From: GCA-002282575 sp964646525
GTDB lineage: Bacteria; Pseudomonadota; Gammaproteobacteria; Thiomicrospirales; Thiomicrospiraceae
Reading direction: 5' to 3'
DNA length: 21,803 bases
Assembly (NCBI GenBank): GCA_964646525.1
Contig: CAZYER010000028.1
Span: 1-21,803 of the forward strand
In this document: piece by piece, positions 12,454 through 20,604 of the stretch
How the letters are laid out: the number at the start of each line of letters is the position of its first letter
Position numbering within the stretch: position 1 is the first letter of the stretch
The notes under the pieces: generated by a model
What the model was told of the DNA's origin: nothing
What the model saw: only the letters and a program-made list of their open reading frames with translations
The model's database searches: none
Position numbers and translations under genes: made by a program

Positions 12454-13752
12454 CTAGTCTATCGGTGCTACCGCTCCAGCGGAAAAATGACAACAGAAAC
12501 AACTTCCCTTGCCTAGCTGACTTTCTACCGTCAATTTAGCATCGTGCTTATCCAACACATGACGGGTGATCGCCAATCCTAATCCCGTACCACCCGTGGC
12601 ACGAGAACGTGCCGAATCGACACGATAAAAACGTTCGGTAATGCGCGGAAGATGCTCTGGGGCAATACCAATACCAGTATCACATACCGAAAAATGAACA
12701 CCTGCCTCATCCAACCACCAACGAATGCGCACTTCACCCCCTTCGGGCGTATAACGAATGGCATTGGTTACCAAATTGGTAAAAGCACTTCGCAAATAGT
12801 TTTCATAGCCCCACAATCCCACATCGGTTTCTAATGACAAGGTAATTTGATGATGTGCTTCTCCTGAAAACTGCTCGGCCTCTTCCTGAATTTGCAACAA
12901 CATATCGGCGACATCGATCGCTTCTTTTTCCATGCGGTCATCATCAGCTTCTAAACGAGACAAGGTCAACATATCTTCAATAATTTTGCGCATCCGCTCC
13001 GTTTGTTGGTGCATTTGCTGCAAAGGTTTTAACCATTGTTGCTGATGAGTACCAGGCGTATCCAGCATGGTTTCAACATACCCATGCATGACCGTTAATG
13101 GCGTGCGTAATTCATGCGAAGCATTAGCAACGAAGTCTCGACGAATACGATCAATGGTTTTAAATGCTGTAATATCCTTTACGATCAACAAATCATGACC
13201 CAACATAAAAGGACGTAGCTCAACAGACAAGGTACGACTGGGGTTCACAGGTGATACCAGTTCCGCCGTGGTGTAGCTCGCTCCTCTAAATAACCCAGAC
13301 ACTTCTGGTGTGCGAATGACACTCAAAATGGAACGTTTGCGATCATGGCGACTTAAGCCCAATAGGTTAACCGCCCCTTGATTAAACCACGTCACCTGAC
13401 AAGACTTATCTAGTGCAATCACCCCTTCTGGCAAGGCTTTAGCAGCATATTTAAAGTAACGCGCTCTGCCCAGAATCTTTTGAGATTGGCGACGCTCTTT
13501 CTCCAACAATCGCATGGTAGCAAGCAAGAAATAAGACAGAGGACCTGCGATCCAGTAATGCCAACTACGTCCACCCGAGGTGAGCCACGACTGTGCTGTC
13601 CACAGCGCCAACCACCAGCGCACCAGAATAATACTGGCAAATAACCAACCAGCTAGTACCCAAGCATCCCACCACCAAGCAACCAACAAAGCGATAATGA
13701 GCAGCCAAGAGACAGTGACTAACTCACCATCCCAAAAGCGGAAATTATTCAT
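12454..13752 (-). CDS. phoR: Phosphate regulon sensor kinase PhoR
   Basis: Inner-membrane histidine kinase that phosphorylates PhoB when phosphate is scarce and is held inactive through PstSCAB-PhoU when it is plentiful. 432 aa. Two close hydrophobic segments at about 11-50 with no periplasmic sensor domain, a charged linker, a PAS domain at about 100-195, HisKA with SHELRTPLT (His213), N-box NLVTNAIRY (Asn330), DTGIGI (358-363) and GGTGLGLAI (387-395). The start overlaps the phoB stop by 8 bp. No clear terminator follows, so the transcript may continue toward pstS. Confidence 0.96.
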   Translation of the reverse strand: MNNFRFWDGELVTVSWLLIIALLVAWWWDAWVLAGWLFASIILVRWWLALWTAQSWLTSGGRSWHYWIAGPLSYFLLATMRLLEKERRQSQKILGRARYFKYAAKALPEGVIALDKSCQVTWFNQGAVNLLGLSRHDRKRSILSVIRTPEVSGLFRGASYTTAELVSPVNPSRTLSVELRPFMLGHDLLIVKDITAFKTIDRIRRDFVANASHELRTPLTVMHGYVETMLDTPGTHQQQWLKPLQQMHQQTERMRKIIEDMLTLSRLEADDDRMEKEAIDVADMLLQIQEEAEQFSGEAHHQITLSLETDVGLWGYENYLRSAFTNLVTNAIRYTPEGGEVRIRWWLDEAGVHFSVCDTGIGIAPEHLPRITERFYRVDSARSRATGGTGLGLAITRHVLDKHDAKLTVESQLGKGSCFCCHFSAGAVAPID

Positions 13753-14446
13753 TCGGTTCCGTCACCGAAAAACGATAACCAGAGCCCCGCACAGTTTGAA
13801 TATAAGACTCACAACCATGTTCTTCTAAGGCACGACGTAAACGACGAATATGCACATCAATGGTTCGATCCTCCACCACCACGCGGTCACCCCAAACTTC
13901 ATCAAGCAACTGATGACGGGTAAACACACGATTGTGATGCGCCATAAAGAAAGCCAGTAAGCGATATTCTTTAGGACCTAACTTAACTTCAGTACCATCA
14001 ATTGAGACACGATGACTTTGACTATCCAACAACATTCGACCAGCATGCAGACTATCGGTGCTTTGACCATCGTCTATACGACGCAACAAAGCCTGAATAC
14101 GGGCCAACAAAGCACGAGGCGAAAAAGGTTTGGTGACGTAATCGTCCGCCCCCGTTTCAAACCCCTGAACCTGATCAGACTCTTCCGCTCTAGCCGTCAG
14201 CATAATAACCGGAATATGACGCAACTTGTCATTCGCCTTTAAACGCGCCAACAAGCTCACACCTGGCACACCGGGCAACATCCAGTCAAGCAGAATAATA
14301 TTAGGCTGATGCATTAATGCCAATTGCCAACCTTGTTCAGCATTCGGCGCTTCCAACATCTGCATACCTGCCGTTTGCAAAGTGAAGCCCAGCATTTCCC
14401 TAATGGAAGACTCGTCTTCGACCACCAGTACTTTAGTCTCAGCCAT
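13745..14446 (-). CDS. phoB: Phosphate regulon response regulator PhoB
   Basis: OmpR-type activator of the phosphate regulon, 233 aa from MAETKVLVVEDES. Receiver domain: acidic Glu10/Asp11, phospho-acceptor Asp54 (ILLDWMLPG), Thr84, Lys106 (YVTKPFSP). C-terminal winged helix: HLHR-like start helix GPKEYRLLAFFMAH, recognition segment VEDRTIDVHIRRLRRAL and the wing RGSGYRF. The ATG at 14446 is chosen because GAGG lies 5 nt upstream; other in-frame ATGs at 14449 and 14461 are possible (up to 238 aa). Lies between phoU and phoR in one transcript. It should bind the PHO boxes found before pstC and pstS. Confidence 0.96.
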   Translation of the reverse strand: MAETKVLVVEDESSIREMLGFTLQTAGMQMLEAPNAEQGWQLALMHQPNIILLDWMLPGVPGVSLLARLKANDKLRHIPVIMLTARAEESDQVQGFETGADDYVTKPFSPRALLARIQALLRRIDDGQSTDSLHAGRMLLDSQSHRVSIDGTEVKLGPKEYRLLAFFMAHHNRVFTRHQLLDEVWGDRVVVEDRTIDVHIRRLRRALEEHGCESYIQTVRGSGYRFSVTEPNE

Positions 14447-14462
14447 CATCACCTCATGCATA

Positions 14463-15197
14463 TCAAGCGTATTTATTCGTCACTTCGGCTAAGCGCTCAG
14501 CGCTAATGTGACGCATATCAGAACCTTCGACAATATAAAACACATGCTCAGCAATATTCAAGCTGTGATCGGTGACACGCTCCATCGCACGCAACGTATT
14601 GAGTAAATCCAACATCGCTGGAATTTGCTCAGGGTGTTGCATCATGTGTTCGCGCATCAGCTTCTGGGCGGCACGGTATTCTTCGTCAGCTTTAGCTTCT
14701 TTCGGTAACAAGCTTAGTGCTTTTTTCGCATCCAAATGCGCAAAAGCATCCAAGGCAATTTTAATCATGTCTTGTGCACAAATGGTCATTTCCACCAAAT
14801 GGTTATAACCAGCAATGTTTTGGCTGTCACAAGGCGTATCGCTTTCACACAAATTGATGACCATACGTGCCATCTTAGTGATTTCATCACCCATGCGTTC
14901 TAGGTCAGTAACAATGTGAATGGCCGACATAATCAGGCGTAAATCAACCGCGGTTGGTTGTTGTACCGCTAAAATACGAATACATAAATCATCAATGCTT
15001 GATTCCTGACGGTTGATGAAGCGGTCATAAGCAATCACTTCCGTAGCTAACACACTGTTATTATGACGTAAGGCATCGAAAGCACGTTGCATTTGTGATT
15101 CAATTTGACCACCCATCGCTAAAATGCGATTGAACAACTCTTCCAGCTTCTGGTCATAACGACGAGAGATATGAGGAGTAATAACATTAGTATCCAT
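14463..15197 (-). CDS. phoU: Phosphate transport regulator PhoU
   Basis: Cytosolic all-helical protein that links the Pst transporter to PhoR and dampens phosphate uptake. 244 aa from MDTNVITPHISRRYD, the usual length. Two PhoU repeats are seen, each with the metal-site signature: DLRLIMSAIHIVTDLERMGDE in the first and a more divergent NTLRAMERVTDHSLNIAEH in the second. An upstream in-frame ATG (15299) is rejected: the extra 34 codons merely translate the intergenic repeat, while AGGAG sits at the proper distance from 15197. Between pstB (173-bp gap) and phoB. Confidence 0.96.
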   Translation of the reverse strand: MDTNVITPHISRRYDQKLEELFNRILAMGGQIESQMQRAFDALRHNNSVLATEVIAYDRFINRQESSIDDLCIRILAVQQPTAVDLRLIMSAIHIVTDLERMGDEITKMARMVINLCESDTPCDSQNIAGYNHLVEMTICAQDMIKIALDAFAHLDAKKALSLLPKEAKADEEYRAAQKLMREHMMQHPEQIPAMLDLLNTLRAMERVTDHSLNIAEHVFYIVEGSDMRHISAERLAEVTNKYA

Positions 15198-15233
15198 GAT
15201 GTAGACTCCTAGATGAGCACTAAAAACTTTAAT

Positions 15234-15300
15234 GGGAAGGGGGCTAGGGGAAGGGATGCAGGAAAATTGCATCCAACCCTTTAATTTAAACCCTTCCACC
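15234..15300. repeat. Inverted-repeat element between pstB and phoU
   Basis: GGAAGGG at 15235-15241 faces CCCTTCC at 15291-15297; inside is a perfect 7-bp hairpin GGATGCA / TGCATCC. The right end TTTAAACCCTTCCACC is nearly identical to the right end of the element between pstA and pstB (16282-16298). Confidence 0.5.
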
Positions 15301-15321
15301 AGAGATAAATAAATTTAGAGA

Positions 15322-15356
15322 CTCTAAGCATCCCACAAAGTGTGGTGGCTTTAGAG
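15322..15356 (-). other. Hairpin between pstB and phoU
   Basis: CTCTAA / TTAGAG outer pairing encloses an inner CCACA / TGTGG stem with a 3-nt loop. It lies 15 bp after the pstB stop without a U-run, so it is more likely an mRNA-stabilising or attenuating structure than a terminator. Confidence 0.4.
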
Positions 15357-15370
15357 CTTCTCCTCGTCAA

Positions 15371-16183
15371 TTAACCAAAACGACCAGTAATATAATCTTC
15401 GGTTTGTTTTTGTGATGGATTGGTAAACAAAGTATCGGTATCGGTATACTCAATCAAGTCACCCATATACATAAACGCTGTGTAGTCAGACACGCGTGCT
15501 GCCTGCTGCATATTGTGTGTCACAATCAAAATGGTGAACTTTTCTTTCAGTTCAAAAATCAGCTCTTCAATACTCAAGGTCGAAATAGGATCCAAGGCTG
15601 AAGTTGGCTCATCGAGCAATAGCACTTCGGGTTCAATAGCAATCGCACGGGCAATAACCAAACGCTGTTGCTGACCACCCGATATGCCCATGGCATTTTC
15701 ATGCAGGCGATCTTTCACTTCATTCCACAGACCCGCACCTTTCAATGCCCATTCCACTTTTTCTTCCAGCACTTTGCGGTTATTCTCACCTGCTAGGCGC
15801 AACCCATAAGCGACGTTTTCAAAAATCGATTTCGGGAAAGGATTGGGCTTTTGGAACACCATGCCGACCTTACGACGCAAAATAGATACATTTTGGTTTT
15901 TATCCATAATGTTGTGACCATGCAAGCAGATACTACCTTCCGTGCGCACGCTATCAACTAGATCGTTCATGCGATTAAAACAGCGTAATAGTGTCGATTT
16001 ACCGCAGCCTGACGGACCAATAAAGGCAGTAACACGTTTCTCTGGCAACAGCATATTAATGTTATTAAGTGCTTTTTTCTGACCGTAATAAAGATTCCAA
16101 TCCTTAACTTCAATTGCTACCGACTCACTGGCAAGATCCAGTTGACGACTTTTGTGATCTAAAACAACATTAACTGAACTCAT
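15371..16183 (-). CDS. pstB: Phosphate ABC transporter ATP-binding protein PstB
   Basis: ATPase that powers phosphate import, 270 aa, peripheral on the inner membrane. Walker A GPSGCGKST at 56-64, Q-loop in GMVFQKPNPFP, signature SGGQQQRL, Walker B LLLDEPTSALDP, H-loop IVTHNMQQAARVSD. An extra ~20 residues precede the usual start of PstB. Ribosome site AAGGAT upstream of ATG. The gaps on both sides (175 and 173 bp) are unusually long for an operon and carry inverted repeats. Confidence 0.97.
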   Translation of the reverse strand: MSSVNVVLDHKSRQLDLASESVAIEVKDWNLYYGQKKALNNINMLLPEKRVTAFIGPSGCGKSTLLRCFNRMNDLVDSVRTEGSICLHGHNIMDKNQNVSILRRKVGMVFQKPNPFPKSIFENVAYGLRLAGENNRKVLEEKVEWALKGAGLWNEVKDRLHENAMGISGGQQQRLVIARAIAIEPEVLLLDEPTSALDPISTLSIEELIFELKEKFTILIVTHNMQQAARVSDYTAFMYMGDLIEYTDTDTLFTNPSQKQTEDYITGRFG

Positions 16184-16230
16184 TTTGACTAATCCTTAAT
16201 TTATTAGCAAAGCTCTGAAAAATATAAACG

Positions 16231-16298
16231 GGGTGGTGGTATGGGGGAAGGGTTAAACCACAACAACCTGTGACCTATTTATTTAACACCCTTCCACC
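16231..16298. repeat. Inverted-repeat element between pstA and pstB
   Basis: GGAAGGGTTAAA (16246-16257) pairs with TTTAACACCCTTCC (16282-16295) with one bulged base; flanking GGT and ACC extend the arms. It shares its right arm with the element at 15234-15300. Confidence 0.5.
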
Positions 16299-16320
16299 GT
16301 CCAAAAAATAAAACAAGGAA

Positions 16321-16353
16321 GTCTGAATAAAAAACAATGCGCATTATTCAGAC
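16321..16353 (-). other. Hairpin just after pstA
   Basis: Perfect 10-bp stem GTCTGAATAA / TTATTCAGAC with a 13-nt loop, 5 bp beyond the pstA stop. No U-run, so a role in mRNA 3'-end protection or processing between pstA and pstB is more likely than termination. Confidence 0.5.
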
Positions 16354-16358
16354 CTTAC

Positions 16359-17996
16359 TTAGTTATCAACTGATTTGAAACGTTCGCGCAGACGGTTACG
16401 AATCGTAATCGCAGTTAAGTTAAGCGCAATAATAATCAGCACCAGCAAGAAAGCGGTCGCATATACCAACGGCTGAGCTGCTTCAATGTTTGGGCTTTGG
16501 AATCCCACATCATTAATATGGAAACCCAGATGCATAATTTTGCGTTCCAGATGGATATAAGGAGCAATCGAGTCGACTGGCAAACTGGGGGCTAATTTAA
16601 CAACACCCACCAACATCAGCGGTGCCACTTCACCTGCAGCGCGCGCAATGGCCAAAATTAAACCCGTCATAATTGCTGGCGAAGCAATCGGCAATACCGT
16701 ATTCCACAGCGTTTCAATTTTAGTAGCACCCAAAGCTAACGAACCTTCACGCATCGCACGCGGCACACGTGCTAAGCCTTCTTCGGTAGAAACAATCACT
16801 ACCGGCAGGGTTAACAAGGCTAAAGTTAAGGCTGCCCACAACAAACCTGGCGTACCAAAAGTCGGTGCAGGTAAGGCTTCTTGATAAAACAGCTGGTCGA
16901 TATTGTGACCTAACACATAGACAAAGAATCCTAAGCCAAACACACCATAAACGATTGAGGGAACACCCGCTAGATTGTTTACAGAAATACGCACAGCACG
17001 GGTAATCCAACTATCCTTAGCATATTCACGCAAATAAATCGCCGCAACCACACCAAATGGCATCACCAATACCGTCATAATGAACACCATGGTGACCGTA
17101 CCAAAAATGGCTGGGAAAATACCGCCTTCGGTATTGGCTTCGCGCGGATCATCAGATAAGAATACCCAAATACGATGGAAGTAATGACCAAGCTTTTCCG
17201 TTAAGGTCATGGCATTCGGCATAACCGATTCAACAATCTTATCAATCGGCAATGTCACGACATCGCCCGTCATGATTTCAATTTGCGCATTACCCAAAGC
17301 ACTGGCGATTTGTTCCAACTGGCGCATTTGCGTGAGCAAAGTTTGGTATTCACCATCCAATTGACGACGCTTTTCATCCAGTTTGGCAATCGCTTGTTCG
17401 GTTAATTTATTATCCAACTCCAAACGACGACGGTCTAAACGCAATTGCTCTACACCAGCATTAATCGCACCGATTTCGTGCTTTTGAATGCGAACAATTT
17501 GCTTATGCAACTCGGTATGACGCTCAATCAACTGTTGGAAGGTATCCCACGCTTGATTTCCTGTTACCGTCATGCCATCGCCCAAAGTCACCGATTTCAG
17601 ACGACCGTAGAGATTACCCCACTCATAACGTTCAACCATAATCAGGTCTTTCACAGTGATATCTTGCACAATCGCATGCTCATCGACCCATTTAAAGTCA
17701 GCACCAAAGATATCCCGGTTGCCGATTTTAACCAATAGCTGAGGAATGTGAGTAACGCCCTCTTTAATGTTACCCTCTACCCGATCACCGCGACGATGCA
17801 ACTCACCAATCAATTGCACCGTACCGCCTTGACCATCTTGCACCGTGTAAGCATGAATATCTTTTGGCCAAAAATGCCCCATGCCTTTAAACACGATGAA
17901 ACTGATTAATCCAATCACCGCCAACAAACTAATGGCAACAGCCATGGCGTTAAACCAGACCCAGTGATTTCCTTCTCGCAGCCACGTACGTAACAT
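16359..17996 (-). CDS. pstA: Phosphate ABC transporter permease PstA (long form)
   Basis: Channel subunit in the inner membrane, 545 aa against ~296 in E. coli. One hydrophobic segment at 15-38, then a hydrophilic region 40-290 including a long coiled coil (about 150-235, rich in Glu, Arg, Leu and Gln), then five hydrophobic segments from about 295 on. The PstB-contact loop GSLALGATKIETLWNTVLP and the RAAGEVAPLMLVG helix are conserved. Long PstA proteins are known in Pseudomonas relatives. From the hydropathy order the inserted region probably faces the periplasm. Starts 12 bp after pstC with AAGGGAG as ribosome site. Confidence 0.94.
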   Translation of the reverse strand: MLRTWLREGNHWVWFNAMAVAISLLAVIGLISFIVFKGMGHFWPKDIHAYTVQDGQGGTVQLIGELHRRGDRVEGNIKEGVTHIPQLLVKIGNRDIFGADFKWVDEHAIVQDITVKDLIMVERYEWGNLYGRLKSVTLGDGMTVTGNQAWDTFQQLIERHTELHKQIVRIQKHEIGAINAGVEQLRLDRRRLELDNKLTEQAIAKLDEKRRQLDGEYQTLLTQMRQLEQIASALGNAQIEIMTGDVVTLPIDKIVESVMPNAMTLTEKLGHYFHRIWVFLSDDPREANTEGGIFPAIFGTVTMVFIMTVLVMPFGVVAAIYLREYAKDSWITRAVRISVNNLAGVPSIVYGVFGLGFFVYVLGHNIDQLFYQEALPAPTFGTPGLLWAALTLALLTLPVVIVSTEEGLARVPRAMREGSLALGATKIETLWNTVLPIASPAIMTGLILAIARAAGEVAPLMLVGVVKLAPSLPVDSIAPYIHLERKIMHLGFHINDVGFQSPNIEAAQPLVYATAFLLVLIIIALNLTAITIRNRLRERFKSVDN

Positions 17997-18008
17997 TTAT
18001 AAACTCCC

Positions 18009-20270
18009 TTATAGTGCGCCATAGCGTTTAAGCATGCGCTGACGCACTATTTCAGCGATGGTATTGAAGAAGAAGGTGAACATAAACAGTACTAATGCAG
18101 CCAAGAAAAGCACTCGGTAATGGGTACTACCAACTTCCGACTCTGGCATTTCAACTGCAATATTGGCCGACAGCGTACGCAAGCCGTTGAAGATATCTAT
18201 ATCCATCACTGCTGTATTACCTGTTGCCATGAGTACGATCATCGTCTCACCCACTGCACGACCCAATCCAATCATGGCAGCAGAGAACAAGCCTGGAGAA
18301 GCTGTTGGTAACACCACACCAACCATCGTTTGCCAAGGTGTTGCACCTAAGGCTAGAGAACCATTTACCTGATGACGTGGCACGTTATAAATGGCATCTT
18401 CAGCAATGGAAAAAATAATCGGAATCACCGCCAATCCCATGGCAATACCCACCACTAGGGCATTACGTTGGTCATAATCGATACCTGCCACATTCGTTAG
18501 CCACATCGGCATATCGCCAGCAAACAACAGATACTCAACCGGATCATCTAACCAAACAGCGATTAAGACAGCCAATAGGAGCACTGGAATTAGCAGCGCT
18601 GCTTGCCAACCATCTGGCACTCGATTCCGAATAGTCTCTGGAAAACGACTCCACAAATAACCAAAGATGAACACCATCAATGGCATCAGCAACACTAACA
18701 AGAAAAACGATGGCATGTGTTTTTCTAAGTAAGGCGCCAACCATAATCCTGCTAAGAAGCCTAAAATAACCGTTGGCAAAGCTTCCAATAATTCAATGGT
18801 CGGCTTAACCGCTTGACGCATTTTGGGTGCCATAAAGAAACCCGCAAACATAGCCGCCATAATGGCAATGGGTACAGCAAACAACATGGCATAGAAAGCC
18901 GCTTTTAGCGTACCAAAAGCCAAGGGCGCTAAAGAAAATTTCGGCTCAAAGTCACTTGCTGACGAAGAAGACTGCCAAATGTAATCTGGCTTCTCGTATC
19001 CTTCATACCAAACTTTTTGCCATAGCACTTCAAAAGATACTTCGGGATGCTCGTTTTCCAAGCTCCACAAGTGAATCTTACCTTGCTGATCTTCTGCCAA
19101 AAAACCATTCGCACGAGGCGTTATAGCAATATTGGTAATAGCTGATTGAGAAACTTGCTCCAAACCCACCACACGGTGTGCCGTGGCATGATAAACACCC
19201 ACATGACCCGATGCATCTGATAACACAAAGCCTTTACGACGCTGCTCTACCGCCATATCGGTAATGGCAGCTGACTGCTCATCAAAATCCCTAACTGCTT
19301 GGAAGGAAAATTGGTTATTGGCATCACGCACCGGAAACCACTGCGTTAATTTACCTGACTCTTCACCCAACAGCAAAGAGATACCACCTAACAAAAAGTT
19401 AACCGACGTTAGCTGACGCTTATCTTTGCCATCAACAGGCAAGGTATTTAGGCGAGCGTAATCTTTCGGCTCATCGACATTACGAATCGAGAAGACTTGC
19501 ATATCACCCGTTGAATCAATGGCATAAAGCCAATCATTCATACCATCTACTTTAACCCACTCTGGCACAAATGCCAGTGTCAGCTGATTAGCAGCCACCT
19601 GTTCCAGACTCACTTCGTCTGAGAACATGACTTTCTTCAACTCAAAGGCTCTAAACTCAACAATTGGCGTACCTTTAGGAGAACCTACCAAAACCATCAT
19701 ATCACCTGACGCGCGACCAGAAACATGAGCTAAAGCTCGCCCCTGTGCATCCATAACAAGAGGCTCTTCTCCTAGCGGATAACTAAAGCGTGGTTTAATT
19801 TGACGCACACCATCAACATAGCTGACAGCAAAACCATACTCAACTAGCAGCAACTGACCATTTGACAAACCCAAAGCAACCTGACCATCAGCATCGTCTA
19901 GCACATGATGCGAACTGACGCTGACGCCTGCTGCAACGGGTAGCGAAATGGTTTCAACCAGCTCACCTGTTTTAGCTTTAAAGAAAACAATCTTGGCATC
20001 TTCGGTAATACGCAGGGCGGTATCTTGATATTCATCCACAGCCATCATCAAGGTTTTGGATTGTCCTGGACGATCGTAAGTAGCCAGTTTTTCCATCGTT
20101 GCTGACGAAAACAATGGCGCAACTTGGTAGAAAAAGAAAAACATCATCAGCAATACAGCACCGATAACGGCCATACCACCAATACCAATCGCATACTTGG
20201 CTATAAATTCTTTATACCTCCGCATGCGCTCACGTCGAGCTGATTGCACTTGTAAAGCAGTTGAAGACAT
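18009..20270 (-). CDS. pstC: Phosphate ABC transporter permease PstC (long form)
   Basis: Channel partner of PstA, 753 aa against ~319 in E. coli. A basic N-terminus, a hydrophobic segment at 26-50, then about 380 soluble residues made of repeated short beta units (for example GDMQVFSIRN, GHVGVYHAT, GKIHLWSLEN) that look like a WD40/beta-propeller, then the permease domain from about 450 with GSLALGATPWQTMVGVVLP (PstB contact) and GRAVGETMIVLMATGN. Long PstC proteins occur in Pseudomonas and Vibrio relatives. First gene of the operon, behind a PHO box. Confidence 0.94.
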   Translation of the reverse strand: MSSTALQVQSARRERMRRYKEFIAKYAIGIGGMAVIGAVLLMMFFFFYQVAPLFSSATMEKLATYDRPGQSKTLMMAVDEYQDTALRITEDAKIVFFKAKTGELVETISLPVAAGVSVSSHHVLDDADGQVALGLSNGQLLLVEYGFAVSYVDGVRQIKPRFSYPLGEEPLVMDAQGRALAHVSGRASGDMMVLVGSPKGTPIVEFRAFELKKVMFSDEVSLEQVAANQLTLAFVPEWVKVDGMNDWLYAIDSTGDMQVFSIRNVDEPKDYARLNTLPVDGKDKRQLTSVNFLLGGISLLLGEESGKLTQWFPVRDANNQFSFQAVRDFDEQSAAITDMAVEQRRKGFVLSDASGHVGVYHATAHRVVGLEQVSQSAITNIAITPRANGFLAEDQQGKIHLWSLENEHPEVSFEVLWQKVWYEGYEKPDYIWQSSSSASDFEPKFSLAPLAFGTLKAAFYAMLFAVPIAIMAAMFAGFFMAPKMRQAVKPTIELLEALPTVILGFLAGLWLAPYLEKHMPSFFLLVLLMPLMVFIFGYLWSRFPETIRNRVPDGWQAALLIPVLLLAVLIAVWLDDPVEYLLFAGDMPMWLTNVAGIDYDQRNALVVGIAMGLAVIPIIFSIAEDAIYNVPRHQVNGSLALGATPWQTMVGVVLPTASPGLFSAAMIGLGRAVGETMIVLMATGNTAVMDIDIFNGLRTLSANIAVEMPESEVGSTHYRVLFLAALVLFMFTFFFNTIAEIVRQRMLKRYGAL

Positions 20271-20301
20271 GTTAACAAGACCTTTTTTATTGAATGTGCC
20301 T

Positions 20302-20335
20302 ATTTTACTGAGTCAACATGAAGCTTTCATGACAC
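20302..20335 (-). promoter_or_regulatory. PHO box and -10 of the pstC operon
   Basis: GTGTCATGAAAGCTTCAT (20335-20318, minus strand) contains TGTCAT and a weaker second half TTCAT 11 bp later. Exactly 10 nt then precede TAAAAT (20307-20302). The same spacing is seen at pstS, but with a single, weaker box. Confidence 0.75.
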
Positions 20336-20362
20336 TTTACCACTAATGGCGAGATGTTTTTT

Positions 20363-20379
20363 TGCACCAATTTGGTGCT
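20363..20379. promoter_or_regulatory. NtrC binding site upstream of glnA
   Basis: TGCACCAATTTGGTGCT, a near-perfect palindrome matching the TGCACY-N5-RGTGCA consensus for NtrC, centred about 143 bp upstream of the predicted glnA start of transcription, a normal enhancer distance. Confidence 0.85.
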
Positions 20380-20486
20380 GCTGAACCAATAAATAGCAAA
20401 TTTCAATCTGACAATCTAGCTAGCAAACAAAGCACAAGGTTAAGGAAGTGATACAGATGATTATTTTTATTAATTCTTCTGGTTTT

Positions 20487-20504
20487 TTGGCACACTTCGG
20501 GCTA
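20487..20504 (+). promoter_or_regulatory. Sigma-54 promoter of glnA
   Basis: TTGGCAC at 20487-20493 supplies the -24 GG, and GC at 20501-20502 is exactly 12 bp further as the -12 element. The sequence around -12 is GGGCT rather than TTGCA, so strength may be reduced. Predicted start of transcription near 20514. Confidence 0.75.
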
Positions 20505-20536
20505 ATATTCGACATTGGAATTAACTGCAGAGAAAC

Positions 20537-20565
20537 CTCATGTTCATAGCTTGTCTAAACGTGAG
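20537..20565 (+). other. Hairpin in the glnA leader
   Basis: CTCATGTT / AACGTGAG, eight pairs with one G-U, 13-nt loop, within the ~90-nt leader. No U-run and no match to a glutamine riboswitch that I can recognise. Confidence 0.3.
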
Positions 20566-20604
20566 AACTAGGCTCGCTTTCATTTATTGATAAAGGACCT
20601 TCAA

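Noticed and set aside
15198..15299. N-terminal extension of PhoU
   Set aside because: The extra residues come from the intergenic repeat; the downstream ATG has a proper AGGAG site and gives the normal PhoU length.
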